NCBI RefSeq assembly: GCF_009769165.1
Contig: NZ_CP043476.1
Coordinates: 1,240,001 to 1,304,000, forward strand
Reading direction: 5' to 3'
DNA: 64,000 nucleotides
From: Xanthomonas hyacinthi
Lineage (GTDB): Bacteria; Pseudomonadota; Gammaproteobacteria; Xanthomonadales; Xanthomonadaceae
Position numbers and translations under genes: made by a program. The notes beneath the pieces were generated by a model, which did no database searches, was not told where the DNA came from, and was given only the letters and a program-made list of their open reading frames with translations. Positions within the stretch are counted from its first letter, which is position 1, and each line of letters begins with the position of its first letter. Below, piece by piece: positions 26,494 to 36,701 of the stretch.

Positions 26494-26518
26494 CAGCGGC
26501 AGGGGCGTCCTGCCGCTG
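26494..26518. terminator. hairpin between convergent fabB and SH3-protein genes
   Basis: A perfect 10-bp stem, CAGCGGCAGG / CCTGCCGCTG, with a 5-nt loop lies just after the fabB stop and 14 bp before the converging gene ends. There is no T-run on either strand, so it may act as a transcript-protecting hairpin or a weak bidirectional terminator. Confidence 0.55.
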
Positions 26519-26531
26519 ACCACCGGCAACG

Positions 26532-27383
26532 TCAGCGTTGCAGTTGCCTGTCGTCGCGGCGCTTTTTCTCGCCCTCCTCCTTCGTCCGTTCTTTCTTCGG
26601 CGGCGGCGGCGCGGATGGCGGCGGCGCTGGCGGTGGCGAAGCCGGCTTCGGTGGCGGTGGCGGTGGCGGCGTGTGCTGCGACGCCTGCGCCACCGTCTCC
26701 GGCTTCGGCGGCCACCACGGCGAGGCGGAAGACGAAGATTGAGAAGACTCGGTCGACTGGTGCACGGACTCGCGCCAACGGCGATCCTCTTCGTCGCGCC
26801 GCTGCTGCTCGGCCAGCTCCTTGTTGCGCTTGGGGTTGAGCGCATCCGGCGGCGGCGCCTGGTACATGCGCTCGCCCGGCGGCACCCATTGCGACTGCAC
26901 CGGTGCCTCCACCGCAGGCTGCGCCGGCTGGTAGGCGCGGGTCTCGGCGATGCGTGGCGGGATCAGCTGGCGCTTGAGCGCCTCGGGCACCGGCGCCGGC
27001 ACAGATGGCGATGCCTGCGCTTGCTGCCGCCAGCGTGCGCGGTCGCGCGCCCAGGGCCGCCCACGGTAGTCCGCGTCCCAATAGGGATCGACGGCGAACC
27101 CGATGACCGGCGCGACGGCACCGTCGCGCGTGTCGAACTCGACCACGCCGGCCGGCAGCCATCCGCGCGCCGCGCGCCAGCGCACGTCGCACCACGAAAA
27201 GTCGTTGACACACCCGTAGACGGTGAGGCTGTCGCCGCCCACGACCGTGGAGACCCGCGGATATTCGCTGGCCGGGCCTGCGCGCAGATTGGCGCCGCTG
27301 CGGGCGAACCCGCTACTGCTCTGCGCCATCACTGGTGCGGCGGCCGCCAGCAGTAGCGGCGCCATCCACATGCCTCGTTTCAT
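26532..27383 (-). CDS. exported SH3-domain protein with proline-rich, charged tail
   Basis: 283 aa. A signal peptide (residues 1-21, ending PVMAQ) precedes a bacterial SH3 (SH3_3) domain: GANLRAGPASEYPRVSTVVG, LTVYGC, WCDVRWRAARGWLPAG, about residues 28-85. The rest is disordered. A Pro/Gln-rich region is followed by a Ser cluster, a (P)n segment (TPPPPPPPKP) and a Lys/Glu/Arg-rich end (KKERTKEEGEKKRRDD). SH3 domains of this kind bind cell-wall peptides, so a periplasmic role is likely, but no function is known. I chose the ATG at 27383 because it gives the signal peptide; the frame is open much further upstream, antisense to nothing coding. Confidence 0.85.
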   Translation of the reverse strand: MKRGMWMAPLLLAAAAPVMAQSSSGFARSGANLRAGPASEYPRVSTVVGGDSLTVYGCVNDFSWCDVRWRAARGWLPAGVVEFDTRDGAVAPVIGFAVDPYWDADYRGRPWARDRARWRQQAQASPSVPAPVPEALKRQLIPPRIAETRAYQPAQPAVEAPVQSQWVPPGERMYQAPPPDALNPKRNKELAEQQRRDEEDRRWRESVHQSTESSQSSSSASPWWPPKPETVAQASQHTPPPPPPPKPASPPPAPPPSAPPPPKKERTKEEGEKKRRDDRQLQR

Positions 27384-27616
27384 GCCCAACCTCCTGTGCC
27401 GCCGGTCCCGTGGCCGGCGTTTCTTCCCTGGGCTCGTGCGAGCGGTTTGCTTCGGCAGTGTTCCAGCACGCGCATGCGCAATGCTGCGGGGGGCGATGCG
27501 GCGCGCTTCAGCGCGGGGTCGGCTTGCAGTGCAGCATGGACAGGCGCATGCACTGCCGCATTCGGCCCACCCGCCGCCGCGCCGCGCCGCATCGGCTGCG
27601 GCGCGGCGGCGTGCGA

Positions 27617-29641
27617 TCAGCCGGCCATGCCGCTGTGCCGCAGCAAGGCGTCCAGTTCCGGCGCGCGACCGCGGAACGCGGTGAAGTTCTCCAGCGCCGG
27701 GCGGCTGCCGCCGCGCGCCAGGATTTCCTGCAGGAAACGCGCGCCGGTGGCGGCTAGCTGGTCCGGCGCTTCCTCGAACGCGGCGTACGCGTCGGCGCTG
27801 AGCACCTCGGCCCACTTGTAGCTGTAGTAGCCGGCGCCGTAGCCGCCGGCGAAGATGTGGCTGAACTGGTGCGGGAAGCGGTTCCAAGCCGGCGGCCGGT
27901 TCACCGCGACCTCGTCGCGCACGCGCTCGAGCAGCTGCAGCATGCTGTCGCCGGCGGCGTCGAAGGCGTGATGCAGCTGCATGTCGAACAGCGCGAATTC
28001 CAGCTGGCGCACGGTGAACATGCCGCTCTGGTAGTTCTTCGCCGCCAGCATCTTGTCGAACAGCGTGCGCGGCAGCGGCTGCCCGCTGTCCACGTGCGCG
28101 GTCATCGCCTGCAGCCGCGGCCATTCCCAGCAGAAGTTCTCCATGAACTGGCTGGGCAGCTCCACCGCGTCCCATTCCACGCCGTTGATGCCGGCCACGC
28201 CGAGTTCGCCGACCTGGGTCAGCAACTGGTGCAGGCCGTGGCCCATCTCGTGGAACACGGTGGTGACTTCGTTGTGGGTGAAGGTGGCCGGCTTGCCGTC
28301 GCCGCCGCGGCCGAAGTTGCACACCAGGTAGACCAGCGGCGTCTGCACGCCGTCGGCGCGGTCGCGGCGGTTGCGGCAGTCGTCCATCCAGGCGCCGCCG
28401 CGCTTGCCCTCGCGCGCGTACAGGTCGAGGTAGAACTGCCCGACCAGGCGGCCGCGCGCATCGCTGACGCGGAACAAACGCACGTCCGGATGCCACACCG
28501 GCGCGCTGTCGGCGTGCACCTGCAGACCGTACAGGTCGTTGATGACGCCGAACAGCCCATCCAGCACCTTCGGCTCGGTGAAATACAGCTTCACGTCCTG
28601 CTCGGAGAAGCTGTAGCGCGCCTGCTTGAGCTTTTCGCTGGCGTAGGCGATATCCCAGGCCTGCAGTTCGTCCAGGCCCAGATGCTCGCGGGCGTAGGCT
28701 TCCAGTTCGGCGCGGTCGCGCTGCGCGTAGGGCTTGGCGCGCGCGGCCAGGTCGCGCAGGAAACCCAGCACCTCGTCGGGGTTCTGCGCCATCTTGGTCG
28801 CCAGCGAATACTCGGCGTAACTGGCGAAACCGAGCAGGCCGGCCAGTTCGCCGCGCAGCGCCAGGATGCGCTCGATCGCCGCGCTGTTGTCCAGCGCCGG
28901 GTCGCCGAATTCCGAGGCGCGGATCGCGTTGGCGCGGTACAGCGTCTCGCGCAGCGCGCGGTCGTCGGCGTACATCTGCACCGGCAGGTAGCACGGCATC
29001 TGCAGGGTCAGCTTGCAGCCGGCCTGGCCGTCCTTCTCCGCGGCCGCGCGCGCCGCGGCGACCACGTCGTCGGGCAGGCCGGCCAGGCGCGCCGGGTCGT
29101 CGATCGGCAGCGACCACGCATCGGTGGCGTCGAGCACGTTCTGCGAAAACTTCGCCGACAGCGCCGACAGCTCTTCCTGGATCGCGGCGAAGCGCTGCTT
29201 GTCGGCATCGCCGAGTTCGGCGCCGCCCAGGCGGAAGTCGCGCAGCGCGTTGTCCAGCACCTTGCGCCGCGCGGCATCGTAACTGGCAGCCTCGGGCGCG
29301 GCGGCCAGCGCGCGGTACTGCGCGAACAGCGCCAGGTTCTGCCCCAGCGCGCTGGAGAAGCGCGTCAGCTTGGGCAGGTTGGCGTTGTAGGCCTCGCGCA
29401 GCGCCGGCGTGTTGACCACACCCTGCAGGTGGTTGACCTGGCCCCAGGCGCGCCACAGGCGCTCGGTGGCATCGTCCAGCGGCGCCACGAAGCTGTCCCA
29501 GCTCACCGGCGCGACCTGCTCGGCATGCGCGACCGCGGCTTCGGCTTCGGCCAGCAGCGCGTCGATCGCCGGGCCGATGTGCTCGGGCTGGATCGCATCA
29601 AAGCGCGGCAGGCCGGAAAAATCGAGCAGGGGGTTGGTCAT
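27617..29641 (-). CDS. prlC: oligopeptidase A (M3 metallopeptidase)
   Basis: 674 aa, the size of PrlC/OpdA (680 in E. coli). The zinc motif is HEMGH at about residues 464-468 within VTTVFHEMGHGLHQLL, and the third ligand Glu follows in GVEWDAVELPSQFMENFCWE. The protein cleaves short peptides, including signal-peptide fragments, in the cytoplasm. I start at MTNPLLDFSGLPRFDAIQPE, which matches the family N terminus; the extra 26 upstream residues do not. About 60 bp separate it from the next gene on the same strand, so they might be co-transcribed. Confidence 0.96.
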   Translation of the reverse strand: MTNPLLDFSGLPRFDAIQPEHIGPAIDALLAEAEAAVAHAEQVAPVSWDSFVAPLDDATERLWRAWGQVNHLQGVVNTPALREAYNANLPKLTRFSSALGQNLALFAQYRALAAAPEAASYDAARRKVLDNALRDFRLGGAELGDADKQRFAAIQEELSALSAKFSQNVLDATDAWSLPIDDPARLAGLPDDVVAAARAAAEKDGQAGCKLTLQMPCYLPVQMYADDRALRETLYRANAIRASEFGDPALDNSAAIERILALRGELAGLLGFASYAEYSLATKMAQNPDEVLGFLRDLAARAKPYAQRDRAELEAYAREHLGLDELQAWDIAYASEKLKQARYSFSEQDVKLYFTEPKVLDGLFGVINDLYGLQVHADSAPVWHPDVRLFRVSDARGRLVGQFYLDLYAREGKRGGAWMDDCRNRRDRADGVQTPLVYLVCNFGRGGDGKPATFTHNEVTTVFHEMGHGLHQLLTQVGELGVAGINGVEWDAVELPSQFMENFCWEWPRLQAMTAHVDSGQPLPRTLFDKMLAAKNYQSGMFTVRQLEFALFDMQLHHAFDAAGDSMLQLLERVRDEVAVNRPPAWNRFPHQFSHIFAGGYGAGYYSYKWAEVLSADAYAAFEEAPDQLAATGARFLQEILARGGSRPALENFTAFRGRAPELDALLRHSGMAG

Positions 29642-29702
29642 CGCGGCAGTCTCGGTAGCGGGGGAAGGGCCGGCGGCGCCGGCCATGGTCGGGATATGGC
29701 GG

Positions 29703-30806
29703 TCAGGCCAGCGCGGCACAAGCCAGCGGCGGCAGCCCGGCGCCGGCCACCGCCGCGGCCAGCTGCGCGTCGGCCGGCGCCACGTCGATGCCGTGCTCGC
29801 GGTACCAGTCCGGCCGGTAGTAACTGTGCCCGTAGCGCTCGCCGCTGTCGCACAGGATGGTGACGATGGAACCGCTGCGGCCGTGCGCGCGCATCCGCGT
29901 CGCCGCCTGCAGCACGCCGACGAAGTTGGTGCCGGTGGAGCCGCCCACGCGCCGGCCCAGGCGCGCAGTGACGTAGCGCATCGCCGCCAGGCTCAGCGCA
30001 TCCGGCACCTTGACCATCGCATCGACGCAACTGGGAATGAAGCTCGATTCCACCCGCGGCCGGCCGATGCCCTCGATCCGCGAACCGCCGGTGCTTGCCA
30101 GGCCGGCGTAATCGCGCCCGGCCAGCGCTTCGCAATAGCCTTCGAAGAACACCGACACCTCCGGATCCGCGCACAGGATGCGGGTGTCGTGGCGGCGGTA
30201 GCGCACGTAGCGGCCCAGCGTGGCGGCGGTGCCGCCGGTGCCGGGGCTGCACACGATCCATTCCGGCACCGGATGCGGCTCTTCCTGCATCTGCCGGAAG
30301 ATCGACTCGGCGATGTTGTTGTTGGCGCGCCAGTCGGTGGCGCGCTCGGCGTACAGGAACTGGTCCATGAAGTGGCCGCCGCTCTCGCGCGCCAGCTGCA
30401 CCGAATCGGCGTGCAGGTCGCAGGCGCGCTCGACCAGGTGGCAGCGCCCGCCCTGGAACTCGATCGCGGCGATCTTCTCGGGCGAAGTCGTGGCCGGCAT
30501 CACCGCGATGAACGGCAATCCCAGCAGGCGCGCGAAATAGGCTTCGGACACCGCAGTGGAGCCGCTCGAAGCCTCGATCACCGGGCGCCCCTCGCGCAGC
30601 CAGCCGTTGACCAGCGCGTACAGGAACAGCGAGCGCGCCAGGCGGTGCTTGAGGCTGCCGGTGGGATGGCTGGACTCGTCCTTGAAGTACAGGTCGATGC
30701 CGGGGAAACCGGGCAGCTCCAGCGGAATCAGGTGGGTGTCGGCCGAGCGGTTGAAATCGGCGTCGATCTTCTGGATGGCGTTGGCCACCCAATCGCGAGG
30801 GGTCAT
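29703..30806 (-). CDS. PLP-dependent cysteine synthase-family enzyme (Cds1-like)
   Basis: 367 aa. The PLP lysine lies in [17 protein letters not shown] and the substrate loop in [16 protein letters not shown]. The phosphate-binding glycine loop is [16 protein letters not shown], and a C-terminal serine-type motif [12 protein letters not shown] completes the fold-type II plan of the cysteine synthase/cystathionine beta-synthase superfamily. The length and wording ([16 protein letters not shown]...[13 protein letters not shown]) are closer to the Cds1-like L-cysteine desulfhydrases than to CysK/CysM, so it may release sulfide from cysteine. I start at [14 protein letters not shown]. It lies upstream of prlC. 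Confidence 0.88.
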   Translation of the reverse strand: MTPRDWVANAIQKIDADFNRSADTHLIPLELPGFPGIDLYFKDESSHPTGSLKHRLARSLFLYALVNGWLREGRPVIEASSGSTAVSEAYFARLLGLPFIAVMPATTSPEKIAAIEFQGGRCHLVERACDLHADSVQLARESGGHFMDQFLYAERATDWRANNNIAESIFRQMQEEPHPVPEWIVCSPGTGGTAATLGRYVRYRRHDTRILCADPEVSVFFEGYCEALAGRDYAGLASTGGSRIEGIGRPRVESSFIPSCVDAMVKVPDALSLAAMRYVTARLGRRVGGSTGTNFVGVLQAATRMRAHGRSGSIVTILCDSGERYGHSYYRPDWYREHGIDVAPADAQLAAAVAGAGLPPLACAALA

Positions 30807-30928
30807 GACGGTGCGCAGGACGGAAAAATCGCGTCCACGATACACGCCTGCCCCGCGCCCCGGGGCTGCGCCAGAACGGCGATGGGCAGCGCCGTTCACC
30901 TGCCGGCGGCGCTGGCGACGGGTACCGC

Positions 30929-31141
30929 TCAGCGTGGCACCACGCCGAAGCCGGCCTCGACGATGGCGCGCTCGATCGCCGCCGCATCGATGCGGGCGTC
31001 GTCGTACTCCACGTCCACGCGCCCGCCGTCCAGCACGACCTGCGCCGCGGCGACCCCGGCGCAGGCTTGCAGCACCCGCTGCAACCGCGCGGAGCAGCCG
31101 CCGCAGGTCATGCCCTGGACCGTGAGTTGGAGATGGCGCAT
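30929..31141 (-). CDS. copZ: heavy-metal-associated (HMA) copper chaperone
   Basis: 70 aa and a single HMA domain with the metal-binding CxxC in [17 protein letters not shown] (Cys13 and Cys16). Proteins of this size carry Cu(I) to a P-type ATPase. The domain here follows the ATPase gene at a distance of about 41 bp on the same strand and below cueR, so it is the third gene of the copper operon cueR-copA-copZ. The ferredoxin-like beta-alpha-beta-beta-alpha-beta order can be followed to the end ([23 protein letters not shown]). Confidence 0.93.
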   Translation of the reverse strand: MRHLQLTVQGMTCGGCSARLQRVLQACAGVAAAQVVLDGGRVDVEYDDARIDAAAIERAIVEAGFGVVPR

Positions 31142-31182
31142 TGCTGGTGTCCTCGTTGGAGTGGAGTTGCCCGGCACCGCGC

Positions 31183-33636
31183 TCAGCGCGGCCGCCAGCG
31201 GTTCAGCAGCAGGGAATTGGCCAGCACCGAGACCGAACTCAGCGCCATCGCCGCGCCGGCGAGCACCGGATTGAGCAGGCCGAACGCGGCCAGCGGGATG
31301 CCGAGCACGTTGTAGAAAAAGGCGAAGAACAGGTTCTGGCGGATCTTGCGCAAGGTCGCCGCGGACAGGTCGATGGCGGTGGCCACGCCGTCCAGGTCGC
31401 CATGCACCAGCACCACGTCGGCCGCTTCCACGGCGATGTCCGAACCGGCGCCGATCGCGAAGCTGACGTCGGCCGCGGCCAGCGCCGGCGCATCGTTGAT
31501 GCCGTCGCCGACCATGCCGACGTGCGCGCCGGGTTCGGCCTGCAGGCGCCGCACCTCCTCGGCCTTGTGCTGCGGCAGCACCTCGGCCAGCACGCGCGCG
31601 ATGCCGACCTGCGCGGCGACGGCCTGCGCGACATGGCGGTTGTCGCCGCTCAGCATCGCCACTTCGATGCCGCGCGCCTTGAGCCGGGCGACCGCGTCGA
31701 TGGCACCCTCGCGCAGCGGATCGGCGATGGCGATGTAGCCGGCCAGCCGGCCGTCCAGCGCGACGCCGACCACGCTCTGGCCCTGCGCCTGCGCGGCCTC
31801 GGCGCGCTGCAGCAATGCGGCATCCGGCGGCTGCACGCTCAGCGCGTGCATCCACGCCAATGACCCAAGCGCCACGTCGCAGCCATCCACGCGGCCGCGC
31901 ACGCCCTTGCCGGGCAGCGTCTCGACCGCCTCCAGCACGGGCCGCGGGGTCGGCGCACGCACCCCGGCATCGGCGACACGGCGCACGATCGCCTGCGCCA
32001 GCGGATGCGCCGAGCCGGTCTCCAGCGCGGCGACCAGGCGCAGCAATGCGCTCGCGTCGTCGCCCGGCGCCACGTCCACCGCGGTCACCTGCGGCCTGCC
32101 CTCGGTCAGGGTGCCGGTCTTGTCCAGCACCAGCGTGGTCAGCGCGCGCGCGCGCTCCAGCACCTCGGCGTTGCGGATCAGGATGCCGGCCCTGGCGCCC
32201 ACGCCGGTGCCGACCATGATCGCGGTCGGCGTGGCCAGGCCCAGCGCGCACGGGCAGGCGATCACCAGCACCGCCACCGCATGCACCAGCGCGGTGGCGA
32301 AACTGCCGCTCAGCCACCAGGTCGCGGCCAGGGTGAGCGCGGCGATCGCGATCACCGCCGGCACGAACACCGCGGCGATGCGATCGACCAGATGCTGGAT
32401 CGGTGCCTTGGAGCCCTGCGCCGCATCGACCATGCGCACGATCTGCGCCAGCAGCGTGTCGGCGCCGACCCCGGTGGCGCGCGCGCGCAACATGCCGAAC
32501 TGGTTCACGGTGGCGGCGAACAGGCGGCTGCCCGGCTCCTTGGCCACCGGCATCGCCTCGCCCGACAGCATCGCCTCGTCCACGCTGGAACGGCCGTCGA
32601 GCACCTCGCCGTCCACCGGCACGCGCGCGCCGGCGGCGACCACGAACACATCGCCGACGATCAGCTCGGCGGCATCGATTTCCACGATCGCGCCGTCGCG
32701 CTCCACCCTGGCGGTCTTGGGCTTGAGGTCGAGCAGCGCGCGGATCGCCGACGAGGTCCTGCGCCTGGCACGCGCCTCGAGCAGGCGCCCGAGCAGGATC
32801 AGGGTGACGATCGAGGCGCTGGCCTCGAAATACACATGCTGCCCGGCCAGGCCGAACACGGTGACCGCGGCGCTGTACAGGTAGGCCATGCTGGTGCCGA
32901 GCGCGACCAGCACGTCCATGTTGGCGCGGCCGTTGCGCAAGGCCCTGAACCCGGCCCGGTAGAAGCGCGCGCCGAGCCAGAACTGCACCGGCGTGGCCAG
33001 CAGCAGCTGCAGCCAGCGCGGCAACGGCTCGGCGTGCTGGCCGCCGAGCGCATGCTCGATGGCGGAGATGTCCAGCATGCCGAACATCTGCACGAACAAC
33101 GGCAGGGTCAGCAGCACCGCCGCGGCGAACCGGCCCAGCTCGCGGTGCCAGGCGCGGCGCTCGGCGCGTTCGCGCGCTTGCAGCTGGGTCTGGTCCAACT
33201 CGCGCACGACGCTGGCGCCGAAGCCGGCGCGGCCGATCCGCGCGACGATATCGGCCGGTGCGACCAGTTCCGGCACGTACTCCACACGCGCCCTGGCCGA
33301 GGCCAGGTTGACGCTGCCGGCGATCACCCCGGGCGTGTTCGCCAGCACCGTTTCGATCGCGGACGCGCAGGAGGCGCAGCTCATGCCGCTGAGGTCCAGC
33401 GTCAGCGCCTGCGCCGGCACCGTGTACCCGGCCTGGCCGATGCGCTGCAGCAGCGTCTGCGCATCCACCTGCTGCGGGTCGTAGTCCAGGCGCACGCGCG
33501 CGGCAGCGTAATTGGCCTGGGCGTCGACCCCGGGCAACTGCTTGAGCGCCTGTTCCAGGCCGACGGCGCAGGACGCGCAGCTCATGCCCTGCACCGGCAG
33601 GCTCACTGTGGCGGTGGTGGCAGCCGTCGCGTTCAC
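31183..33636 (-). CDS. copA: Cu(I)-exporting P1B-type ATPase
   Basis: 817 aa. There are two N-terminal HMA domains (GMSCASC at 17-23 and 84-90) and eight expected helices. The metal channel is CPC at 461-463 ([13 protein letters not shown]). The phosphorylation site is DKTGT at 505-509, with the HP dipeptide at 544-545 and the hinge GDGINDAP at 710-717. It pumps Cu(I) out of the cytoplasm. I start at a GTG (33636) whose codon overlaps the cueR stop as GTGA. The family N terminus fits there, while the longer upstream frame is cueR read out of frame. Confidence 0.95.
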   Translation of the reverse strand: MNATAATTATVSLPVQGMSCASCAVGLEQALKQLPGVDAQANYAAARVRLDYDPQQVDAQTLLQRIGQAGYTVPAQALTLDLSGMSCASCASAIETVLANTPGVIAGSVNLASARARVEYVPELVAPADIVARIGRAGFGASVVRELDQTQLQARERAERRAWHRELGRFAAAVLLTLPLFVQMFGMLDISAIEHALGGQHAEPLPRWLQLLLATPVQFWLGARFYRAGFRALRNGRANMDVLVALGTSMAYLYSAAVTVFGLAGQHVYFEASASIVTLILLGRLLEARARRRTSSAIRALLDLKPKTARVERDGAIVEIDAAELIVGDVFVVAAGARVPVDGEVLDGRSSVDEAMLSGEAMPVAKEPGSRLFAATVNQFGMLRARATGVGADTLLAQIVRMVDAAQGSKAPIQHLVDRIAAVFVPAVIAIAALTLAATWWLSGSFATALVHAVAVLVIACPCALGLATPTAIMVGTGVGARAGILIRNAEVLERARALTTLVLDKTGTLTEGRPQVTAVDVAPGDDASALLRLVAALETGSAHPLAQAIVRRVADAGVRAPTPRPVLEAVETLPGKGVRGRVDGCDVALGSLAWMHALSVQPPDAALLQRAEAAQAQGQSVVGVALDGRLAGYIAIADPLREGAIDAVARLKARGIEVAMLSGDNRHVAQAVAAQVGIARVLAEVLPQHKAEEVRRLQAEPGAHVGMVGDGINDAPALAAADVSFAIGAGSDIAVEAADVVLVHGDLDGVATAIDLSAATLRKIRQNLFFAFFYNVLGIPLAAFGLLNPVLAGAAMALSSVSVLANSLLLNRWRPR

Positions 33637-34076
33637 GGCTGCGGCTTGCCTGGCACCGTGTCGCCGCGGATATCGCCGAGGATCGGGCAGCACGCCGGTT
33701 CGCCGCTGCCCGGGCATTCCGCGACCAGCACGGCCAGCGCATCGCGCATCTCGGTCAGTTGCGCGATGCGCCGGTCCATCTCGTGCAGGCGCTTGCTCGC
33801 GCGCTGCTTGATGCCCTCCACGCCATGCTGGCGATCGTCCTGCAAGGCGAGCAGATCGCCGATCTCCTCCAGTGAAAATCCCAGCTCCTTGGCGCGGCGG
33901 ATGAAGCGCACCCGCTCCACTGCGGCGGCATCGTAGTCGCGATAGCCGGACGCGCGCCGCGGCGGCGCCGGCAGCAGGCCCTGGCGCTCGTAGTAGCGGA
34001 CCGTGTCGATGGCGACCTCGGCCTGGCGCGCGAGCGCGCCGATGGTGAAGCGGGGCGGAGTGGCGACCGGGTTCAT
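33633..34076 (-). CDS. cueR: MerR-family copper-responsive regulator
   Basis: 147 aa. The N-terminal winged helix begins FTIGALARQAEVAIDTVRYY, and a dimerisation helix runs from about residue 80. The metal-binding loop has Cys121, Cys129 and Cys130 (ECPGSGEPACCPIL). The paired cysteines about eight residues apart are the CueR/HmrR hallmark, so the signal is Cu(I). Its gene is the first of the operon, and the stop overlaps copA by 4 bp. A perfect dyad just upstream is its expected operator, so it should control its own operon. Hg/Cd-type MerR regulators have other Cys patterns. Confidence 0.94.
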   Translation of the reverse strand: MNPVATPPRFTIGALARQAEVAIDTVRYYERQGLLPAPPRRASGYRDYDAAAVERVRFIRRAKELGFSLEEIGDLLALQDDRQHGVEGIKQRASKRLHEMDRRIAQLTEMRDALAVLVAECPGSGEPACCPILGDIRGDTVPGKPQP

Positions 34077-34082
34077 ATGTGC

Positions 34083-34116
34083 AAGCTACTCCCTGGATGC
34101 CGGTCCAGGGTCAAGC
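34083..34116 (-). promoter_or_regulatory. CueR-type promoter with operator dyad
   Basis: On the minus strand a TTGACC -35 box is followed by the perfect 7-bp inverted repeat CCCTGGA-N6-TCCAGGG (34091-34110) and a -10-like TAGCTT at about 34083-34088. The long spacer (about 19-20 bp) with a dyad between -35 and -10 is the layout of MerR-family promoters. The -10 box lies only about 7 bp before the cueR ATG, so the transcript should be leaderless or nearly so. Confidence 0.75.
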
Positions 34117-34321
34117 CATTGTCGCGGTTGTGCGCGCATTGTTCATTGGCCGCTCACGTTGGCGCGACACCCTTGCCCGGCAAGCATTTGCGGGGCATGC
34201 ACGCTCGCCCTGGAGCCGGCTCCAGGCTGCGCCGATGGCGAATCGCCACGCGACTCAGGCGCTTGCCCGCAGCGACCACTCCAGTATTCTCTGTGCATCC
34301 CCTCGCGCCGTTCCGTCTTCC

Positions 34322-34753
34322 GTGCCGATCTTCGCCCTGCTGACCCGCCTGCTGCTGTGCCTGAGCCTGCTGCTCAATGGCGCCGGCACGGCCATGGCGA
34401 TGCCGGGCATGGCCGAGGCGCCACAGCGCACCGACGATGGCATCTCCCGGCACCACGCCGCCAGGCATGCGGCTGCCACGCGCGTCGCTGCCGCGGCGAT
34501 GCCGTGCCACCACCATGAGGCCGCACCGCCCGCTGCGGAGCATGACGACGGCCATTGCCCCAAGCAGGCCGGCAAGCACGGTTGTTGCGGCGCCGCCGCC
34601 GGCTGCCAATGCCCGCATGCGCAGCCGCTGCCGGCACTGATCGCGCTGCCGCTGGCGTTGCCGGTCGCCGTGCAGCGCCCGTTCCCCAGCGGCCGCCAGG
34701 CCGGTCGCGGCGCGCCCGGCTTGCCGCGGCTGGAACGACCTCCCAGCGCCTGA
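34322..34753 (+). CDS. copL: CopL-family copper-binding regulatory protein
   Basis: About 143 aa. A hydrophobic N-terminal segment (IFALLTRLLLCLSLLLNGAG) precedes a His/Cys-rich part: CHHH at 62-65, HCPKQAGKHGCC at about 78-89 and CQCPH near 95-99. CopL is described in Xanthomonas as necessary for copper-induced expression of copAB, and it lies directly upstream of those genes here, as in the known locus. I place the start at GTG 34322 because family members begin within a few residues of the hydrophobic segment; the frame is open to 34079. Some related proteins show only short conservation at the Cys cluster. Confidence 0.82.
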   Translation: MPIFALLTRLLLCLSLLLNGAGTAMAMPGMAEAPQRTDDGISRHHAARHAAATRVAAAAMPCHHHEAAPPAAEHDDGHCPKQAGKHGCCGAAAGCQCPHAQPLPALIALPLALPVAVQRPFPSGRQAGRGAPGLPRLERPPSA

Positions 34754-34859
34754 GCGCGACGCCGCCGCCCGCGGGCGGCGCCACTGCGGCCGCGCCGTGC
34801 GCGCCGCCGCTCCTTGCGCACACCGCCCACGCGGTCGCGCATCGCATCGAGGTTCGCTC

Positions 34860-36701
34860 ATGAAATCACCTTCCTCCGGCCTGCCGGCGCTGCCGTCGCG
34901 GCGCCGTTTCGTCACCGGACTGGCGCTGGGCGCCGCCGCCGGCCTCGGCGGCCTGTCGCTGCGGCAAGCCCAGGCCGCGGCGCTGGCGCGCAGTGGCGCC
35001 GTGCCGTATCAGTTGCACGGCACCGATTTCGACCTCAGCATCGGCGGCGCACTGGTCAACTTCACCGGGCGCGAGCGCCCGGCCATCACCGTCAACGGCA
35101 GCGTGCCCGCGCCGATCCTGCGCTGGCGCGAAGGCGACAGCGTCGAAGTACGCGTCGCCAACCACCTGCCCGGGCACACCCAGACCTCCGTGCACTGGCA
35201 CGGCATCCTGCTGCCGGCCAACATGGACGGCGTGCCCGGCATGAGTTTCGACGGCATCCATCCCGGCGAGAGCTACCGCTACCGTTTCACCCTGCGCCAG
35301 TCGGGCACCTACTGGTACCACAGCCACTCGCTGCACCAGGAACAGGCCGGCCTGTACGGCGCCATCGTGATCGATCCGCTGCAGCCGCCGCCCTACCACT
35401 ACGACCGCGAACACGTGTTGCTGCTGTCCGACTGGACCGACCTGGACCCGGCGGCGCTGTTCCGGCGGCTGAAGCAGATGCCGTCCTACGACAACACCTA
35501 CCAGCGCACCGTCGGCGATTTCCTGCGCGACGCGCGCGCAGACGGCTTGCGCGCCACCCTCGCCGACCGCGGCATGTGGGGACGCATGCGGATGACGCCG
35601 AGCGACCTGTCCGACGTCAACGCCAACACCTACACCTACCTGCTCAACGGCGTCGCCCCCGGCGGCAACTGGACCGGCGAATTCCGTCCCGGCGAGAGGC
35701 TGCTGCTGCGCCTGATCAACGCCTCCAGCATGACCTACTTCGACCTGCGCATTCCCGGGCTGAAGATGACCGTGGTCGCCGCCGACGGGCAATACGTGCA
35801 CCCGGTGAGCGTGGACGAACTGCGCATTGCCGCGGCCGAGACCTACGACGTGCTGGTCGAACCCAACGGCCAGGATGCCTACACCGTGTTCGCCCAGGAC
35901 ATGGGCCGCACCGGCTACGCGCGCGGCACCCTGGCCGTGCGCCAGGGACTGCAGGCGCCGGTCCCGGCAAACGATCCGCGCCCGTTGCTGCGCATGCAGG
36001 ACATGGGCCACGCCATGGGCGGGCACGCCGGCATGGACCACGGCGGCGGCGCGACCGCGATGAAGGGCATGGAAGGCGGTTGCGGCGCCAGCATGGGCAT
36101 GGCCGGCATGGACCATGCCGCGATGGACCACGGCACGATGGACCACAGCAGGCATGCGCCTGGCGACGCCGGCGTGGCGCCCAGGCATCCGCGCAGCGAA
36201 CGCGGCAATCCGCTGGTGGACATGCAGTCCTCCGCGACTGCGCCGAAGCTGGACGATCCCGGCATCGGCCTGCGCGGCAACGGCCGCCGGGTGCTGAGCT
36301 ACGCCGACCTGCACAGCCTGTTCGACGACCCCGACGGCCGCGACCCCGGGCGCGAGATCGAACTGCACCTGACCGGCAACATGGAGAAGTTCGCCTGGTC
36401 CTTCGACGGCATCCCGTTCGCCAGCGCCGAACCGCTGCGGCTCAACTACGGCGAGCGCCTGCGCATCGTGCTGGTCAACGACACGATGATGCAGCACCCG
36501 ATCCACCTGCACGGCATGTGGAGCGACGTGGAGGACGCCGCAGGCCGGTTCCAGCTACGCAAGCACACCGTGGACATGCCGCCGGGCACGCGCCGCAGCT
36601 ACCGCGTGCGCGCCGACGCGCTCGGCCGCTGGGCCTACCACTGCCATCTGCTGTACCACATGGACGGCGGCATGATGCGCGAAGTGCGGGTGGACGCATG
36701 A
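34860..36701 (+). CDS. copA: periplasmic multicopper oxidase of the Cop copper-resistance system
   Basis: 613 aa. A Tat signal peptide with SRRRFVTG (13-20) suits export of the folded copper enzyme. The copper-binding motifs are HWHG (112-115), WYHSHS (152-157), HPIHLHGMW and HCHLLYHMDGGMM at the C terminus. A Met/His-rich stretch with repeated MDHG and MxxM units (about residues 380-430) is typical of the PcoA/CopA type. It oxidises and sequesters copper in the periplasm. ATG 34860 follows copL by about 106 bp, and the stop overlaps copB by 4 bp. It is not the P-type ATPase of the same name. Confidence 0.95.
   Translation: MKSPSSGLPALPSRRRFVTGLALGAAAGLGGLSLRQAQAAALARSGAVPYQLHGTDFDLSIGGALVNFTGRERPAITVNGSVPAPILRWREGDSVEVRVANHLPGHTQTSVHWHGILLPANMDGVPGMSFDGIHPGESYRYRFTLRQSGTYWYHSHSLHQEQAGLYGAIVIDPLQPPPYHYDREHVLLLSDWTDLDPAALFRRLKQMPSYDNTYQRTVGDFLRDARADGLRATLADRGMWGRMRMTPSDLSDVNANTYTYLLNGVAPGGNWTGEFRPGERLLLRLINASSMTYFDLRIPGLKMTVVAADGQYVHPVSVDELRIAAAETYDVLVEPNGQDAYTVFAQDMGRTGYARGTLAVRQGLQAPVPANDPRPLLRMQDMGHAMGGHAGMDHGGGATAMKGMEGGCGASMGMAGMDHAAMDHGTMDHSRHAPGDAGVAPRHPRSERGNPLVDMQSSATAPKLDDPGIGLRGNGRRVLSYADLHSLFDDPDGRDPGREIELHLTGNMEKFAWSFDGIPFASAEPLRLNYGERLRIVLVNDTMMQHPIHLHGMWSDVEDAAGRFQLRKHTVDMPPGTRRSYRVRADALGRWAYHCHLLYHMDGGMMREVRVDA

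Noticed and set aside
26532..29456. A 974-codon open minus-strand frame covering prlC in another frame and ending as the SH3 protein
   Set aside because: The part antisense or out of frame to prlC is Arg/Gly/Ala-rich noise produced by high GC; only the last 283 codons with a signal peptide and SH3 domain look real.
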